Source: JBBRYW01 sp038237235
GTDB taxonomy: Bacteria > Actinomycetota > Thermoleophilia > Gaiellales > Gaiellaceae
Direction: 5' to 3'
DNA length: 64,000 bases
Assembly (NCBI GenBank): GCA_038237235.1
Contig: JBBRYW010000001.1
Location: forward strand, 1-64,000
Positions 24,930 through 32,865 of this stretch are shown one piece after another. The notes beneath the pieces were generated by a model that was not told where the DNA came from, did not search any database, and saw only the letters and a program-made list of their open reading frames with translations. The position numbers and the translations under genes were made by a program. Numbering within the stretch: the first letter of the stretch is position 1; the number at the start of each line of letters is the position of its first letter.

Positions 24930-26162
24930 GTGAGAACACAGGGCTATGACATCCTCGTCGTCGGCGGCGGACTCTCCTCCGCGCGTGCGATCCGCTCCTA
25001 CCGCGAAGCGGGCGGCACCGGCGCTCTCGCGCTCTTTTCACGCGACGACATGCTCCCGTACCACCGCCCACCGCTGTCGAAGCGGTATCTGCGCGGAGAG
25101 CAGGAACGAGAGGCCGCCCTCGTCGAGCCCGACTCGTTCTACGCCGAGCAGGGCGTGGACGTCTTTCTCGAGACGACCGTCGAGCGGGCCGACCCCGGTC
25201 GGCACGAGATCGAGCTGGTCGGGGGCCGGCGCGTTCGCTACGGCAAGCTTCTGTTGGCGAGCGGCGCGACGCCGCGGCGCCCGAGTGCACCCGGTGGCGA
25301 TCTCGAGGGCGTGTTCACGCTTCGGACGATGGACGACTCGACGGCGATTCGCGACGCTGCCAGAGCGGGGCGCAGAGCGGTTGTGCTCGGCGCGGGGTTC
25401 ATCGGCATGGAAGTCGCGGCCTCGCTGCGGCACGGCGGGCTCGAAGTGACCCTGATCAACCGCGGGGGCGGGCTCTTCGAGCTCCTGGGCGCTCCCGAGC
25501 TTGAGCGGCAGCTCGTCTCGCTGTACGAGCGAAACGAGGTGCAACTCGTGCTCTCCGACGAGGCCGTCGCCTTTCACGGCGCGTCGCGGGTCGAGACCGT
25601 CGAGACGAAGACGCGGCGCTCGCTGCCCGCGGATCTCGTCGTCGCCGGCCTCGGGGTGGAGCCCGCGGTCGGCTTCCTCGAGAGCAGCGGCCTCCACCTC
25701 GACAACGGCGTCGTCGTCGACGAGCGCTTCGCCGCGAGCGCGCCCGACGTCTACGCCGTCGGTGACGTGGCGCGCTTCTGGGATCCGGTCTTCGAGCGGC
25801 ACCGACGAATCGAGCACTGGTCGAACGCGAACCTTCAAGGCGCCGAGGTGGGAAAGGTCCTCGCCGGGGCGCACGGGGGCTACGACGCTGTCTCGAGCTT
25901 CTTCACCGAGATCTTCGGCATCACGCTGAAGGTGCTCGGCGAGATCGGTGATCACGACGAGCTGATCTTGCGCGGGTCGATCGACGACGGCGGGCTCCTG
26001 GGGCTCTACCTTCAAGGGCGGCGCCTCATCGGGGCGCTCGCTGTCGGCCAGGACGAGGCGGTCGAGGAGCGCCTGAAGGGGGCGATCCGTGCCCGCGCCG
26101 ACGTTCCGGACACGGCGAGCAAGGCGGATTCGCCCGCGGGGCTCGCCGAAGCCGTTCCGTGA
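24930..26162 (+). CDS. FAD-dependent ferredoxin/rubredoxin reductase-like oxidoreductase
   Basis: A 410-residue two-dinucleotide-domain flavoprotein: FAD site VVGGGLSSARA at about 10-20, MLPYHRPPLSKRYL, ASGATPRR, NAD site VLGAGFIGMEVAASL, and the late FAD motif DVYAVGDVARF. A C-terminal reductase domain follows. This is the family of ferredoxin reductases feeding electrons to P450 or dioxygenase systems. No partner oxygenase is nearby. The GTG start lies 32 nt after the small upstream gene. Confidence 0.87.
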   Translation: MRTQGYDILVVGGGLSSARAIRSYREAGGTGALALFSRDDMLPYHRPPLSKRYLRGEQEREAALVEPDSFYAEQGVDVFLETTVERADPGRHEIELVGGRRVRYGKLLLASGATPRRPSAPGGDLEGVFTLRTMDDSTAIRDAARAGRRAVVLGAGFIGMEVAASLRHGGLEVTLINRGGGLFELLGAPELERQLVSLYERNEVQLVLSDEAVAFHGASRVETVETKTRRSLPADLVVAGLGVEPAVGFLESSGLHLDNGVVVDERFAASAPDVYAVGDVARFWDPVFERHRRIEHWSNANLQGAEVGKVLAGAHGGYDAVSSFFTEIFGITLKVLGEIGDHDELILRGSIDDGGLLGLYLQGRRLIGALAVGQDEAVEERLKGAIRARADVPDTASKADSPAGLAEAVP

Positions 26163-26302
26163 GGAACTCCGGCTTCCACAAGCTGTCGTTTCTCGGAGCG
26201 CCCGGTCGCGCATGGCGCCGCGGCCGGCCGCGGCGGCGCTCGTCGACCGCGCGCTAAGAGCTGATCGCGGCGAACCTCCCCAACTCCTCGGGAATCACGA
26301 CA

Positions 26303-26308
26303 CATAAT
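26303..26308 (+). promoter_or_regulatory. -10 element of the split phosphotransferase pseudogene
   Basis: CATAAT lies 8 nt before the GTG at 26317. The 150 bp before it (26163-26302) hold no gene. Confidence 0.4.
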
Positions 26309-26316
26309 CTCGCCGC

Positions 26317-26575
26317 GTGCGGGTTCCTCAGGCGCTTGCGGAGCAGTGGCGGCACGAGCCGGACTGGCTTGTCTCGCTGCCGCGCCTTGCAGCCGAGTGT
26401 GCAGAGCTGTGGGACCTCGAGCTCGAAGAGCCGATCGACACCCGCACTCGCTCGTCGTGCCGGTAGCCGAGGCCGTGCTCAAGCTGAACGCGCCGTCGCA
26501 CTTCGAGGCCGATCACGAAGCGGAGGCCCTCGCCCGTTGGGCGGGCGCGGGAGCGGTTCGGCTCCTGTGGCGTGA
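26317..26575 (+). pseudogene. 5' part of an aminoglycoside phosphotransferase pseudogene (streptomycin 6-kinase-like)
   Basis: The first frame reads VRVPQALAEQWRHEPDWL..., then a frameshift near 26440 leads to VVPVAEAVLKLNAPSHF with HEAEALARWAGAGAVRLL, the N-lobe of the streptomycin/hydroxyurea phosphotransferase family (Lys of VLKLN is the ATP-binding Lys). The coding sequence stops at the IS3 left end at 26576. The C-lobe resumes at about 32076, some 5.5 kb away, in the same direction. Confidence 0.78.
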
Positions 26576-26644
26576 CCCCCTTAGGTCGGTCCGCGCATAG
26601 AGAGTCTTACTGCCCGTTGTCGGGCGAGGAGGACAATCAGAGCG

Positions 26645-26929
26645 ATGGGACGTGCGAGACGCCGGCATACGCCGGAGCAGATCATCAGGAAGCTGCGCGA
26701 GGCCGACCGGCTGCTAGGTGAGGGCCAAGAGGTCTCCGTGGTCGCGAAGCAGCTCGAGGTGTCGGAGCAGACGCTGCACCGCTGGCGACTGCAGTACGGG
26801 GGTCTGAAGGCCGACGATGCGAAACGGCTGAAGGAGCTCGAGAAGGAAAACAGCCGGCTGAAGCGGATCGTCGCTGATCAGTTGCTCGAGAACCAGGCGC
26901 TGAAGGAAATCGCGCGGGGAAACTTCTGA
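26645..26929 (+). CDS. IS3-family transposase OrfA
   Basis: A 94-residue HTH_Tnp_1 protein: a helix-turn-helix (EVSVVAKQLEVSEQTLHRW) followed by a leucine-zipper segment ending in ENQALKEIARGNF. It matches the OrfA layout of the IS407-like subgroup. A GAGGA ribosome binding site precedes the ATG. It is intact, but its partner OrfB is broken. Confidence 0.9.
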   Translation: MGRARRRHTPEQIIRKLREADRLLGEGQEVSVVAKQLEVSEQTLHRWRLQYGGLKADDAKRLKELEKENSRLKRIVADQLLENQALKEIARGNF

Positions 26930-27303
26930 GCCCGCCCCGCAGACGCGATGCCGTTCGGATGATCGTCGAACGGTTCGGACTGTCTGAGCGGCGGGCGTGC
27001 CAGATCACCGGGCAGCACCGCTCAACCCAACGCCACGACCATCGTCGCGGAGGCGAGCGCGACGACGCGCTCCGCGCGCGGTTGAGGAAGCTCTCCTCGG
27101 AGCACCCGCGTTGGGGTTACCGGCTGGCCTGGGGCGCTGTCCGCGACGAGGGCTGGGCGGTGAACCGCAAGAAGATTCAGCGGCTGTGGCGCGAGGAGGG
27201 CCTGCGCGTGCCTCAACGCAAACGGAAACGGCTTCGCCTTGGCGACTCGACTGTGCCCGCGAAGCTGCTGCGGGCGGAGCGCCCGAATCACGTCTGGGCG
27301 CTG
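26930..27303 (+). pseudogene. IS3-family transposase OrfB, 5' half only
   Basis: The frame behind orfA encodes ERFGLSERRACQITGQHRST, HPRWGYRLAWGAVRDEGWAV and RAERPNHVWAL, the N-terminal HTH_21 region of OrfB. Homology ends after NHVWAL at about 27303, just before the first catalytic Asp, so all DDE residues are absent. The remaining C-terminus is found at 31921. Confidence 0.82.
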
Positions 27304-27407
27304 GGCCCGTATCGATGCCCACCTCCCCGGGACAGCATCCTGAAATCGCACCCTCCAACAGGCCCCAGGGTGGATGATTTGGAGGCGACCGGCGAACGGA
27401 CAGGTCC

Positions 27408-27539
27408 TCACTCGACGTAGCCTGCCAGGTCAGGCTCGACGGTCTCGGGAGGCGGGGCGACACGACGCTGGATCGGCCACAACCGATAGTCCGGAATCGA
27501 GTCAGGGTAAAATGGGCCTGTCGCGTATACGAGCGGCTG
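27408..27539 (-). other. Unidentified C-terminal-like coding fragment
   Basis: Directly after the FAD oxidase stop, and in the same frame, the minus strand is open for about 40 codons: PLVYATGPFYPDSIPDYRLW, followed by more residues ending in DLAGYVE and a TGA at 27410-27408. It has no start of its own. It looks like the tail of a protein whose upstream part is gone, near the left cargo junction. I do not recognise the family. Confidence 0.35.
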
Positions 27540-28907
27540 TCAGCCGCTTCGGGTCGGATCGATGTTCTGGTTGAGGTGAAACAGGTTGTGCGGGTCGTAG
27601 CGCCGCTTCAGCTCGACTAGCCGCTCGTAGTTCACGCCGAAGGCTTGGCGCACTCGGTCGTGGTCGTCGGCGGGTAGGTAGTTCGTGTAGGCCCGTTCGG
27701 CCATGTGCGGCGCAAGCGCCTCGAATGTCGTGCGCGCCCACGCGATGCCGGCGTCGCTGGCCGCCGGATCTGTCCATTGCGAGATGAGGAGCAGGTTGTG
27801 ACCCGGCTCGCGATGCGGGTAGGCGGTGGCGGTCGGCTCGACGCGAGCAGCCTCGCCGCCAAATCGCTCGATAACGAGCGCGCAGTTGTCGCTGGGTGCC
27901 CGCTCGAACGCGTCGGCGAGCACGGCGATCGCTGCATCCGAGAGCTCGGAGAAGAACGCTGACTTCCAATAGCAGAGCATGCCGGGCTCGAACAGCCAGT
28001 CGGCGCCGGTGTTCGCAACCGGATAGGGAACGCGCTCGATGAGGTCCGCAGCTGGCGATCCGAACTCCCGCAGCGGGCGGAGGTCGGCATCGGCCCGGTC
28101 GGTGTCCTTGCCGCAGTGGCAGATCGCCACCGCGCAGAGCTTCGCGCCCGAGCCGTCAGGTGCGTGCAGGAACGCGGCCTGCGCGCCAAGCTCATCGGGC
28201 GCGTCGGTGGAGAAGTCGCGGTAGAAGGCCAGCAGCTCGGGCGCCGCCTCTAGCGGGTGCAGGACAGGGCCGCGGAGGACGGTCGCGACCCCGTGGGCGC
28301 GGAACTCGAACGAGGTGACGACACCGAAGTTGCCGCCGCCACCCCGGATTGCCCAGAACAGGTCACGGTCTGCGTCGTCGCTCGCGGTCGCTACGTCTCC
28401 GGACGCGAGCACGACCTCGGCGGAGAGGAGGTTGTCGATCGCCATCCCGTAGCGGCCCATCAACCAGGCCAGGCCGCCGCCGAGCGTGAGCCCTGCGATG
28501 CCGGTGCTCGAGACCACGCCGCTGGGCGTGGCGAGGCCAAAGACACCGGTTGCGCGGTCGAGCTCGCGCACGGTGACGCCGGCCTGAGCGCGCACCGTTC
28601 GCCGTGCGGGGTCCACATGGATGCCCTTCATCGACGTGAGGTCGATCATCAACCCGCCTTCGGTCACGGCCTTGCCGGCGACGTTGTGCCCGCCGCCGCG
28701 CACGGAGATCTCGAGGTCAGCCTCCCGAGCGGCGTTCACTGCGTCGACGATGTCGGCGGTATTGCGGCAACACGCGATCAGCGCTGGGCGCTTGTCGATG
28801 AGGCCGTTGTGGATCTTGCGCGCCGCGTCGTAGCCGGCGTCGCCGGGCGCCAGGACCACACCCGAAAAGCCCTCGGCGAGCGACTCCAGGGCATCGATGG
28901 TCGTCAT
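27540..28907 (-). CDS. FAD-binding oxidoreductase with berberine-bridge C-terminus
   Basis: A 455-residue protein with a PCMH-type FAD-binding domain (RGGGHNVAGKAV, where the His can bind FAD covalently; GLTLGGGLAWLMGRYG) and a C-terminal BBE segment (NYERLVELKRRYDPHNLFHLNQN). The Cys used for bicovalent FAD attachment is not at the expected site, so single attachment is likely. It would oxidise a sugar or alcohol with O2. The ATG at 28907 is 76 nt from the divergent LuxR gene, and the pair forms the cargo of the interrupted IS. Confidence 0.87.
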   Translation of the reverse strand: MTTIDALESLAEGFSGVVLAPGDAGYDAARKIHNGLIDKRPALIACCRNTADIVDAVNAAREADLEISVRGGGHNVAGKAVTEGGLMIDLTSMKGIHVDPARRTVRAQAGVTVRELDRATGVFGLATPSGVVSSTGIAGLTLGGGLAWLMGRYGMAIDNLLSAEVVLASGDVATASDDADRDLFWAIRGGGGNFGVVTSFEFRAHGVATVLRGPVLHPLEAAPELLAFYRDFSTDAPDELGAQAAFLHAPDGSGAKLCAVAICHCGKDTDRADADLRPLREFGSPAADLIERVPYPVANTGADWLFEPGMLCYWKSAFFSELSDAAIAVLADAFERAPSDNCALVIERFGGEAARVEPTATAYPHREPGHNLLLISQWTDPAASDAGIAWARTTFEALAPHMAERAYTNYLPADDHDRVRQAFGVNYERLVELKRRYDPHNLFHLNQNIDPTRSG

Positions 28908-28983
28908 GACGGCGACCTTACGCCTGAATCGGCGTGCCGGAAAGCTGGAAATCCCTGTACTTTGGCCGGGGCTTGGCGGGAGA

Positions 28984-31746
28984 ATGGCGCCGGTGACCAC
29001 GGTCAACCAACTCAGCGGGCGCGAGAACGAGCTGCGGTCGCTCGAGGACTTCCTCGAGCGCGCGGCGGCCGCGCCTTCGGTGCTCGTGCTCTCGGGCGAG
29101 GCGGGAATCGGCAAGACGGCGCTCTGGCAGGCCGGACTGCAACAAGCGGGGGCACGCGGAACGCGTGTGCTCGCGCACCGCGCGGTCGAGGCCGAAGCCG
29201 TCCTCTCCTTCGCAGGGATCGGCGAGCTGCTGAGCCCGGTGGCAGCCGACGTGTTGCAGGCGCTCGACGAACCCCGCCGACGCGCGCTCGAAGCTGCGCT
29301 CTTGATCGAAGGATCCGGCGGCGACCGTGCCGTGGAGCCGCGCGCAGTCGGGCTCGCGGTCCTCGACGTCCTCAAGGCGCTCGCGGCCGACGCGCCGGTC
29401 ATCGTCGCAGTCGATGACTTCCACTGGCTCGATCGACCGTCCGCCCGGACGCTCCTCTTCGTGCTCCGGAGGCTCGCGAACGAGCGCGTCGGCGCGCTGC
29501 TCGCCGTTCGCGGAGGATTACGCGAGCTCGATGGCGGGCTCGCGTCCGACAGCGTGGATTGGCTGTCGGTCGGGCCGCTCGCGCCTACGGTGCTGTTTCA
29601 GATCCTCAAGCACCGCTTGGGACTGGAGCTCTCACCGCCGCAATTGACGCAGCTATGGGAGATGACCGGGGGCAACCCGTTCTTCGCGCTGGAGATCGGC
29701 CGCGAGCTTTCGCTCACGTTGCCCGCGCCCGGCCGCTCTCTACCGGTTCCCGACAGTCTCCGCGAGATCGTGGGCGCGGGCCTTGCCCGGCTTCCACCGG
29801 CGAGTCGCGAGGTTCTGCTCCTTGTCGCTGCCCTCTCGCGGCCGACAGTCGGAGCGCTGGTCGCCGCGCACGGCGAGCGAGCGGAGGTTCTCCATGGGCT
29901 CGAGCAGGCCGCCCGGGCGGGAGTTGTCGAGTTCGACTCCGAGCGTGTGCGCTTCGCCCATCCGCTGCTCGCGTCGGTCTGTTACGAAGACGCGACGCCG
30001 TGGCGACGCCGCGAGGCGCACGCTCGCCTCGCTGCCGTGGCGGACGACGAGGAGGAGCGGGCGCGTCACCTGGCGCTCGCCGCCGAGGGGCCAGACGCGG
30101 CCGTGGCCGCGGCACTTGACGGGGCGGCGCCGTACGCGCTGGGTCGGGGCGCGCCGGCCGCCGCTGCGGAGCTCAGCGAGATCGCCGCGGCGCTGACGCC
30201 CCCCGGTGATCCGTCAGCGCGGCGCCGGCGGCGTTTGGCGGCCGCCGAGGGGCATCGCCTGGCCGGCGACCCCGACCGCGCTCGCGCGATCCTGGACGAG
30301 CTGTTGGCCGAGGCGCCGCTGGGGGAGCAGCGTGCCGACGTGCTGTTCGCGCTTGCTCGTGTGCGGCGCGCCGACTTGCCGACGCTTGCTCGATGGTGCG
30401 AGCGCGCGCTCGCCGAAGCGGTCAACGATCACCGGCGGGCGGCGGAGATTCTGGTCTACTTGAGTTGGGTACGCCTGCTCGAGGGTCGCGTCCGCGACGC
30501 ACTCGCGCATGCTCGCGCCGCCCTGGAGCACGCCGAGCATGCCAGTGACGACGAGCTGCTCGCGCGCGCGCTCGCGCGAGTCGCGATGGCGGAGACATGG
30601 ACGCTCGAGATCACGCCCGGGCTGCTCGAGCGGGGCGTGGCGATCGAGCGGCGTCTCGGCCGCCGGCTGGAGTTCCACGAGAGTCCGAGCATCACGCACG
30701 CCCGCCGGCTGATGTGCCTCTCCGACTTCGACGCCGCCCGTCCACTGCTGGCGGACGCCGACGACCGGGCGAAGGCGACCGGGGACGAGGGCACGCGCGC
30801 GCACGTGCTGTTCCATCGCTTCCAGGTCGAGTGGTTCACCGGGCGCTGGGCCGAGGCGGACGAGCTTGCGGCCCGAGCGCTCGCGCTCGCCGACCAGCTG
30901 CGGGACGACCAGTACCGTGTGATCGCGCTCTACGCTGGCGCGCTCCTCGACGCCCACCTCGGCCGCGTCGAGCCGGCTCGCACCCGCGCCACCGAGGCCG
31001 TAGCGATCGCCGACGCAGTTTCCGACGCCCTGTTCGCTGTTCAGAGTCGAACCGTGCTCGGCTTCCTGGCGCTGTCGCACGGAGACGCGGTGGCGGCGGA
31101 TCGTGACCTGCGCGCCCTGCCTGCCTGGCTGTATTCGAACGGCTGGCGTGAGCCAACAGACTTCGCATGGGCGAATGCGATCGAGGCGATGATCGGCACC
31201 GGCGATCTTCAGGAGGCGGAGACATGGCTCGAGCGCTATGAAGACCTCGCGGCACGCTCCATGAGTCCGTGGGCGCTCGCCACGGCTGCCCGCAGCCGCG
31301 GGCTGCTGTGCGAGGCTCGCGGCAACATCGAAAGCGCATGCGAAGCGCTCGACCGGGCGCTGGCTGAGCACGCTCGCATGCGCTGCCCATTCGAGCGCGG
31401 ACGCACACTCCTGGCAGCCGGATCGATCCGACGTCGGGCGCGTGAGAAGCGCGCGGCCCGCGAGAACCTCGACGAAGCGCACCGGATCTTCGACAGCCTC
31501 GGCGCCCGCCTCTGGGCCAGTCGCGCCCGCGACGAGCTGGCACGCATCAGCGGGCGTCGCCCCGCCGCAAGCGACCTCACGACGATTGAAACAAGGCTCG
31601 CCGCCCTCGCTGCCGAAGGCCTCTCCAATAAGGAGATCGCCGCCGCTCTTCACATCAGCATCCACACGGTCGAAGCCCACCTCACCCGCATCTACCGCAA
31701 GCTCGGCATCCGCTCACGCGCCGCGCTCGCGCGGCGCCTGAACTAA
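28984..31746 (+). CDS. LAL-type LuxR-family transcriptional regulator with AAA ATPase
   Basis: A protein of about 920 residues: N-terminal AAA ATPase with Walker A GEAGIGKTAL and Walker B VIVAVDDFHW, a long TPR-like helical middle, and a C-terminal LuxR HTH (EGLSNKEIAAALHISIHTVEAH, read here in two halves, then RIYRKLGI). It is a MalT-like STAND regulator. ATG 28984 is preferred because a GGGAG site precedes it and upstream codons overlap the divergent gene. It probably controls the adjacent oxidase. Confidence 0.9.
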   Translation: MAPVTTVNQLSGRENELRSLEDFLERAAAAPSVLVLSGEAGIGKTALWQAGLQQAGARGTRVLAHRAVEAEAVLSFAGIGELLSPVAADVLQALDEPRRRALEAALLIEGSGGDRAVEPRAVGLAVLDVLKALAADAPVIVAVDDFHWLDRPSARTLLFVLRRLANERVGALLAVRGGLRELDGGLASDSVDWLSVGPLAPTVLFQILKHRLGLELSPPQLTQLWEMTGGNPFFALEIGRELSLTLPAPGRSLPVPDSLREIVGAGLARLPPASREVLLLVAALSRPTVGALVAAHGERAEVLHGLEQAARAGVVEFDSERVRFAHPLLASVCYEDATPWRRREAHARLAAVADDEEERARHLALAAEGPDAAVAAALDGAAPYALGRGAPAAAAELSEIAAALTPPGDPSARRRRRLAAAEGHRLAGDPDRARAILDELLAEAPLGEQRADVLFALARVRRADLPTLARWCERALAEAVNDHRRAAEILVYLSWVRLLEGRVRDALAHARAALEHAEHASDDELLARALARVAMAETWTLEITPGLLERGVAIERRLGRRLEFHESPSITHARRLMCLSDFDAARPLLADADDRAKATGDEGTRAHVLFHRFQVEWFTGRWAEADELAARALALADQLRDDQYRVIALYAGALLDAHLGRVEPARTRATEAVAIADAVSDALFAVQSRTVLGFLALSHGDAVAADRDLRALPAWLYSNGWREPTDFAWANAIEAMIGTGDLQEAETWLERYEDLAARSMSPWALATAARSRGLLCEARGNIESACEALDRALAEHARMRCPFERGRTLLAAGSIRRRAREKRAARENLDEAHRIFDSLGARLWASRARDELARISGRRPAASDLTTIETRLAALAAEGLSNKEIAAALHISIHTVEAHLTRIYRKLGIRSRAALARRLN

Positions 31747-31920
31747 AGTCAGGTGCTCTCTGGGCCCGCAGAATCAAGCTCGTCCGCACGGCCAGCGGGG
31801 TCGGAAAGCCGCGATCGAGCAGGAAGCACACGAGCTGACGCCCGCTAATCAGCTTCGGCACGTACACCTGCGTGAACGACGTGTCGATAGGCCGCAACTG
31901 AAGCGTCAGCCGACGGGGGC
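31747..31920. other. Residual sequence between LuxR and the IS3 3' remnant
   Basis: 174 bp without a gene. CTGGGCCCG at 31760-31768 repeats the 9 bp at 27301-27309 where orfB homology breaks off. On the minus strand a stretch reading VYVPKLISGRQLVCFLLDRG looks protein-like but has no supportable start or family. Confidence 0.4.
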
Positions 31921-32014
31921 AGTGATTGAAGACTGGAGAACCATCTACAACCTCAAGCGACCCCACAGCAGCCTCGGCTGGAAGCCCCCCCGGCCGCCTA
32001 TGCCGCTAGCCTGA
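31921..32014 (+). pseudogene. 3' end of IS3-family transposase OrfB
   Basis: The frame encodes VIEDWRTIYNLKRPHSSLGW followed by KPPRPPMPLA and a stop, the conserved C-terminus of IS3 OrfB (YN..RPH.SLG). It is the distal piece of the transposase broken at 27303. The right inverted repeat follows at about 32050-32073. Confidence 0.85.
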
Positions 32015-32075
32015 ACAGACAACCCGGAAGGAAACAGCCCGACTCTCATAACGGCTGGACCGACAAACGGGGGCC

Positions 32076-32673
32076 GGCCACCTGGCCCGGACGACGTGCG
32101 GCGTGCATTACTGATGGAGCGCTGCCTACCCGGTACGCGACTATGGGAGGCCGGGGTAGACGAGCCGGGCTGTCTTGGCGGAGGTTCTTCCGCGGCTATG
32201 GCTCGAGCCGGGAGCCACGCCCATTCAGACTCCTCGCGAACGAGGCGGAACGGTGGGCGGAGGAAGTTCCGACGCGCTACGAGCTGGGCGAGCGGCCGTT
32301 CGAGCGCCCGCTGCTCGACTTCGCCGTGGAGGTCTTCCGCAGCGCCGACCGAAGCGCGGGCTTCCTCGCGAGCCAGGATTTCCACGGCGGCAACGTCCTC
32401 CAGGCCGAGCGCGAGCCGTGGCTCGTGATCGACCCCAAGCCGCTTGTCAGCGAGCGCGCTCGACGGCGTTGGGCTCCTGCGGAACGCCGCCTTCCGCAGC
32501 GAATCCTCGAGCGCGTCGGCGCAGCGGTGGCTCGACGTTCTCCACGACATGGGCCTCGACCGCGAGCGACTTCGCGGCTGGGGCGTGGCGCACGCGCTCG
32601 CTTGGGCTGGGACGTCGAGAGCCGGTGGTCGCCGCGCTCTGTCACGACGGCGCGCGTCATCCTCGCTGCGTAA
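32076..32673 (+). pseudogene. 3' part of the split aminoglycoside phosphotransferase pseudogene
   Basis: Resumes as DDVRRALLMERCLPGTRLWE, then LLANEAERWAEEVPTRYELG in another frame, then SQDFHGGNVLQAEREPWLVI with DPKPLV (catalytic-loop and metal-site region), then DGVGLLRNAAF and later HALAWA in further frames. At least four frameshifts are visible and HGD of the catalytic loop has become SQD. The decay is therefore older or greater than the IS insertion alone. 32674-32865 holds no gene; a 6-bp stem CCGGCC/GGCCGG lies at 32804-32825. Confidence 0.78.
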
Positions 32674-32839
32674 GCGCGAACTGACGCCTCTCTTGCGGCG
32701 GGGGCTATCGTGGAGGGCATGAGCGCGCTTCGAGCCCTTCGCTCGATGCTGGCCCCGCCGCCAGGGTCCTTCGCGCGCGTTCGCAACTAGAGCACGATCG
32801 CAACCGGCCTCGCACGTGGGGCCGGCCCGTCGGTGTCGA

Positions 32840-32859
32840 CCTCTGCGAGGCCAGAGGAG
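32840..32859 (+). promoter_or_regulatory. Hairpin covering the metG ribosome binding site
   Basis: CCTCTG (32840-32845) pairs with CAGAGG (32852-32857). The second arm is part of AGAGGAGA, the Shine-Dalgarno sequence 7 nt before the ATG. A second stem lies upstream at 32804-32825. No T-box consensus is seen. Confidence 0.5.
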
Positions 32860-32865
32860 ATTCCG

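Larger units (their letters stand above)
26576..32073 (+). mobile_element. IS3-family element split by a 4.6-kb cargo, inserted in a phosphotransferase gene
   Basis: Left end CCCCCTTAGGTCGGTCC and, reversed, right end CCCCCGTTTGTCGGTCC are imperfect terminal inverted repeats; both also share GAGAGTC some 10 nt inward. The left part carries orfA and the first half of orfB. The right part carries the last 30 codons of orfB. Between about 27304 and 31920 the DDE region is replaced by foreign sequence with an FAD oxidase and a LuxR regulator. Phosphotransferase fragments flank both ends coherently, which shows one insertion site. No certain target duplication was found. The element cannot transpose on its own. 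Confidence 0.75.

Noticed and set aside
32790..32865. T-box riboswitch upstream of metG
   Set aside because: No T-box bulge consensus or specifier-loop arrangement was found; only simple hairpins are visible.
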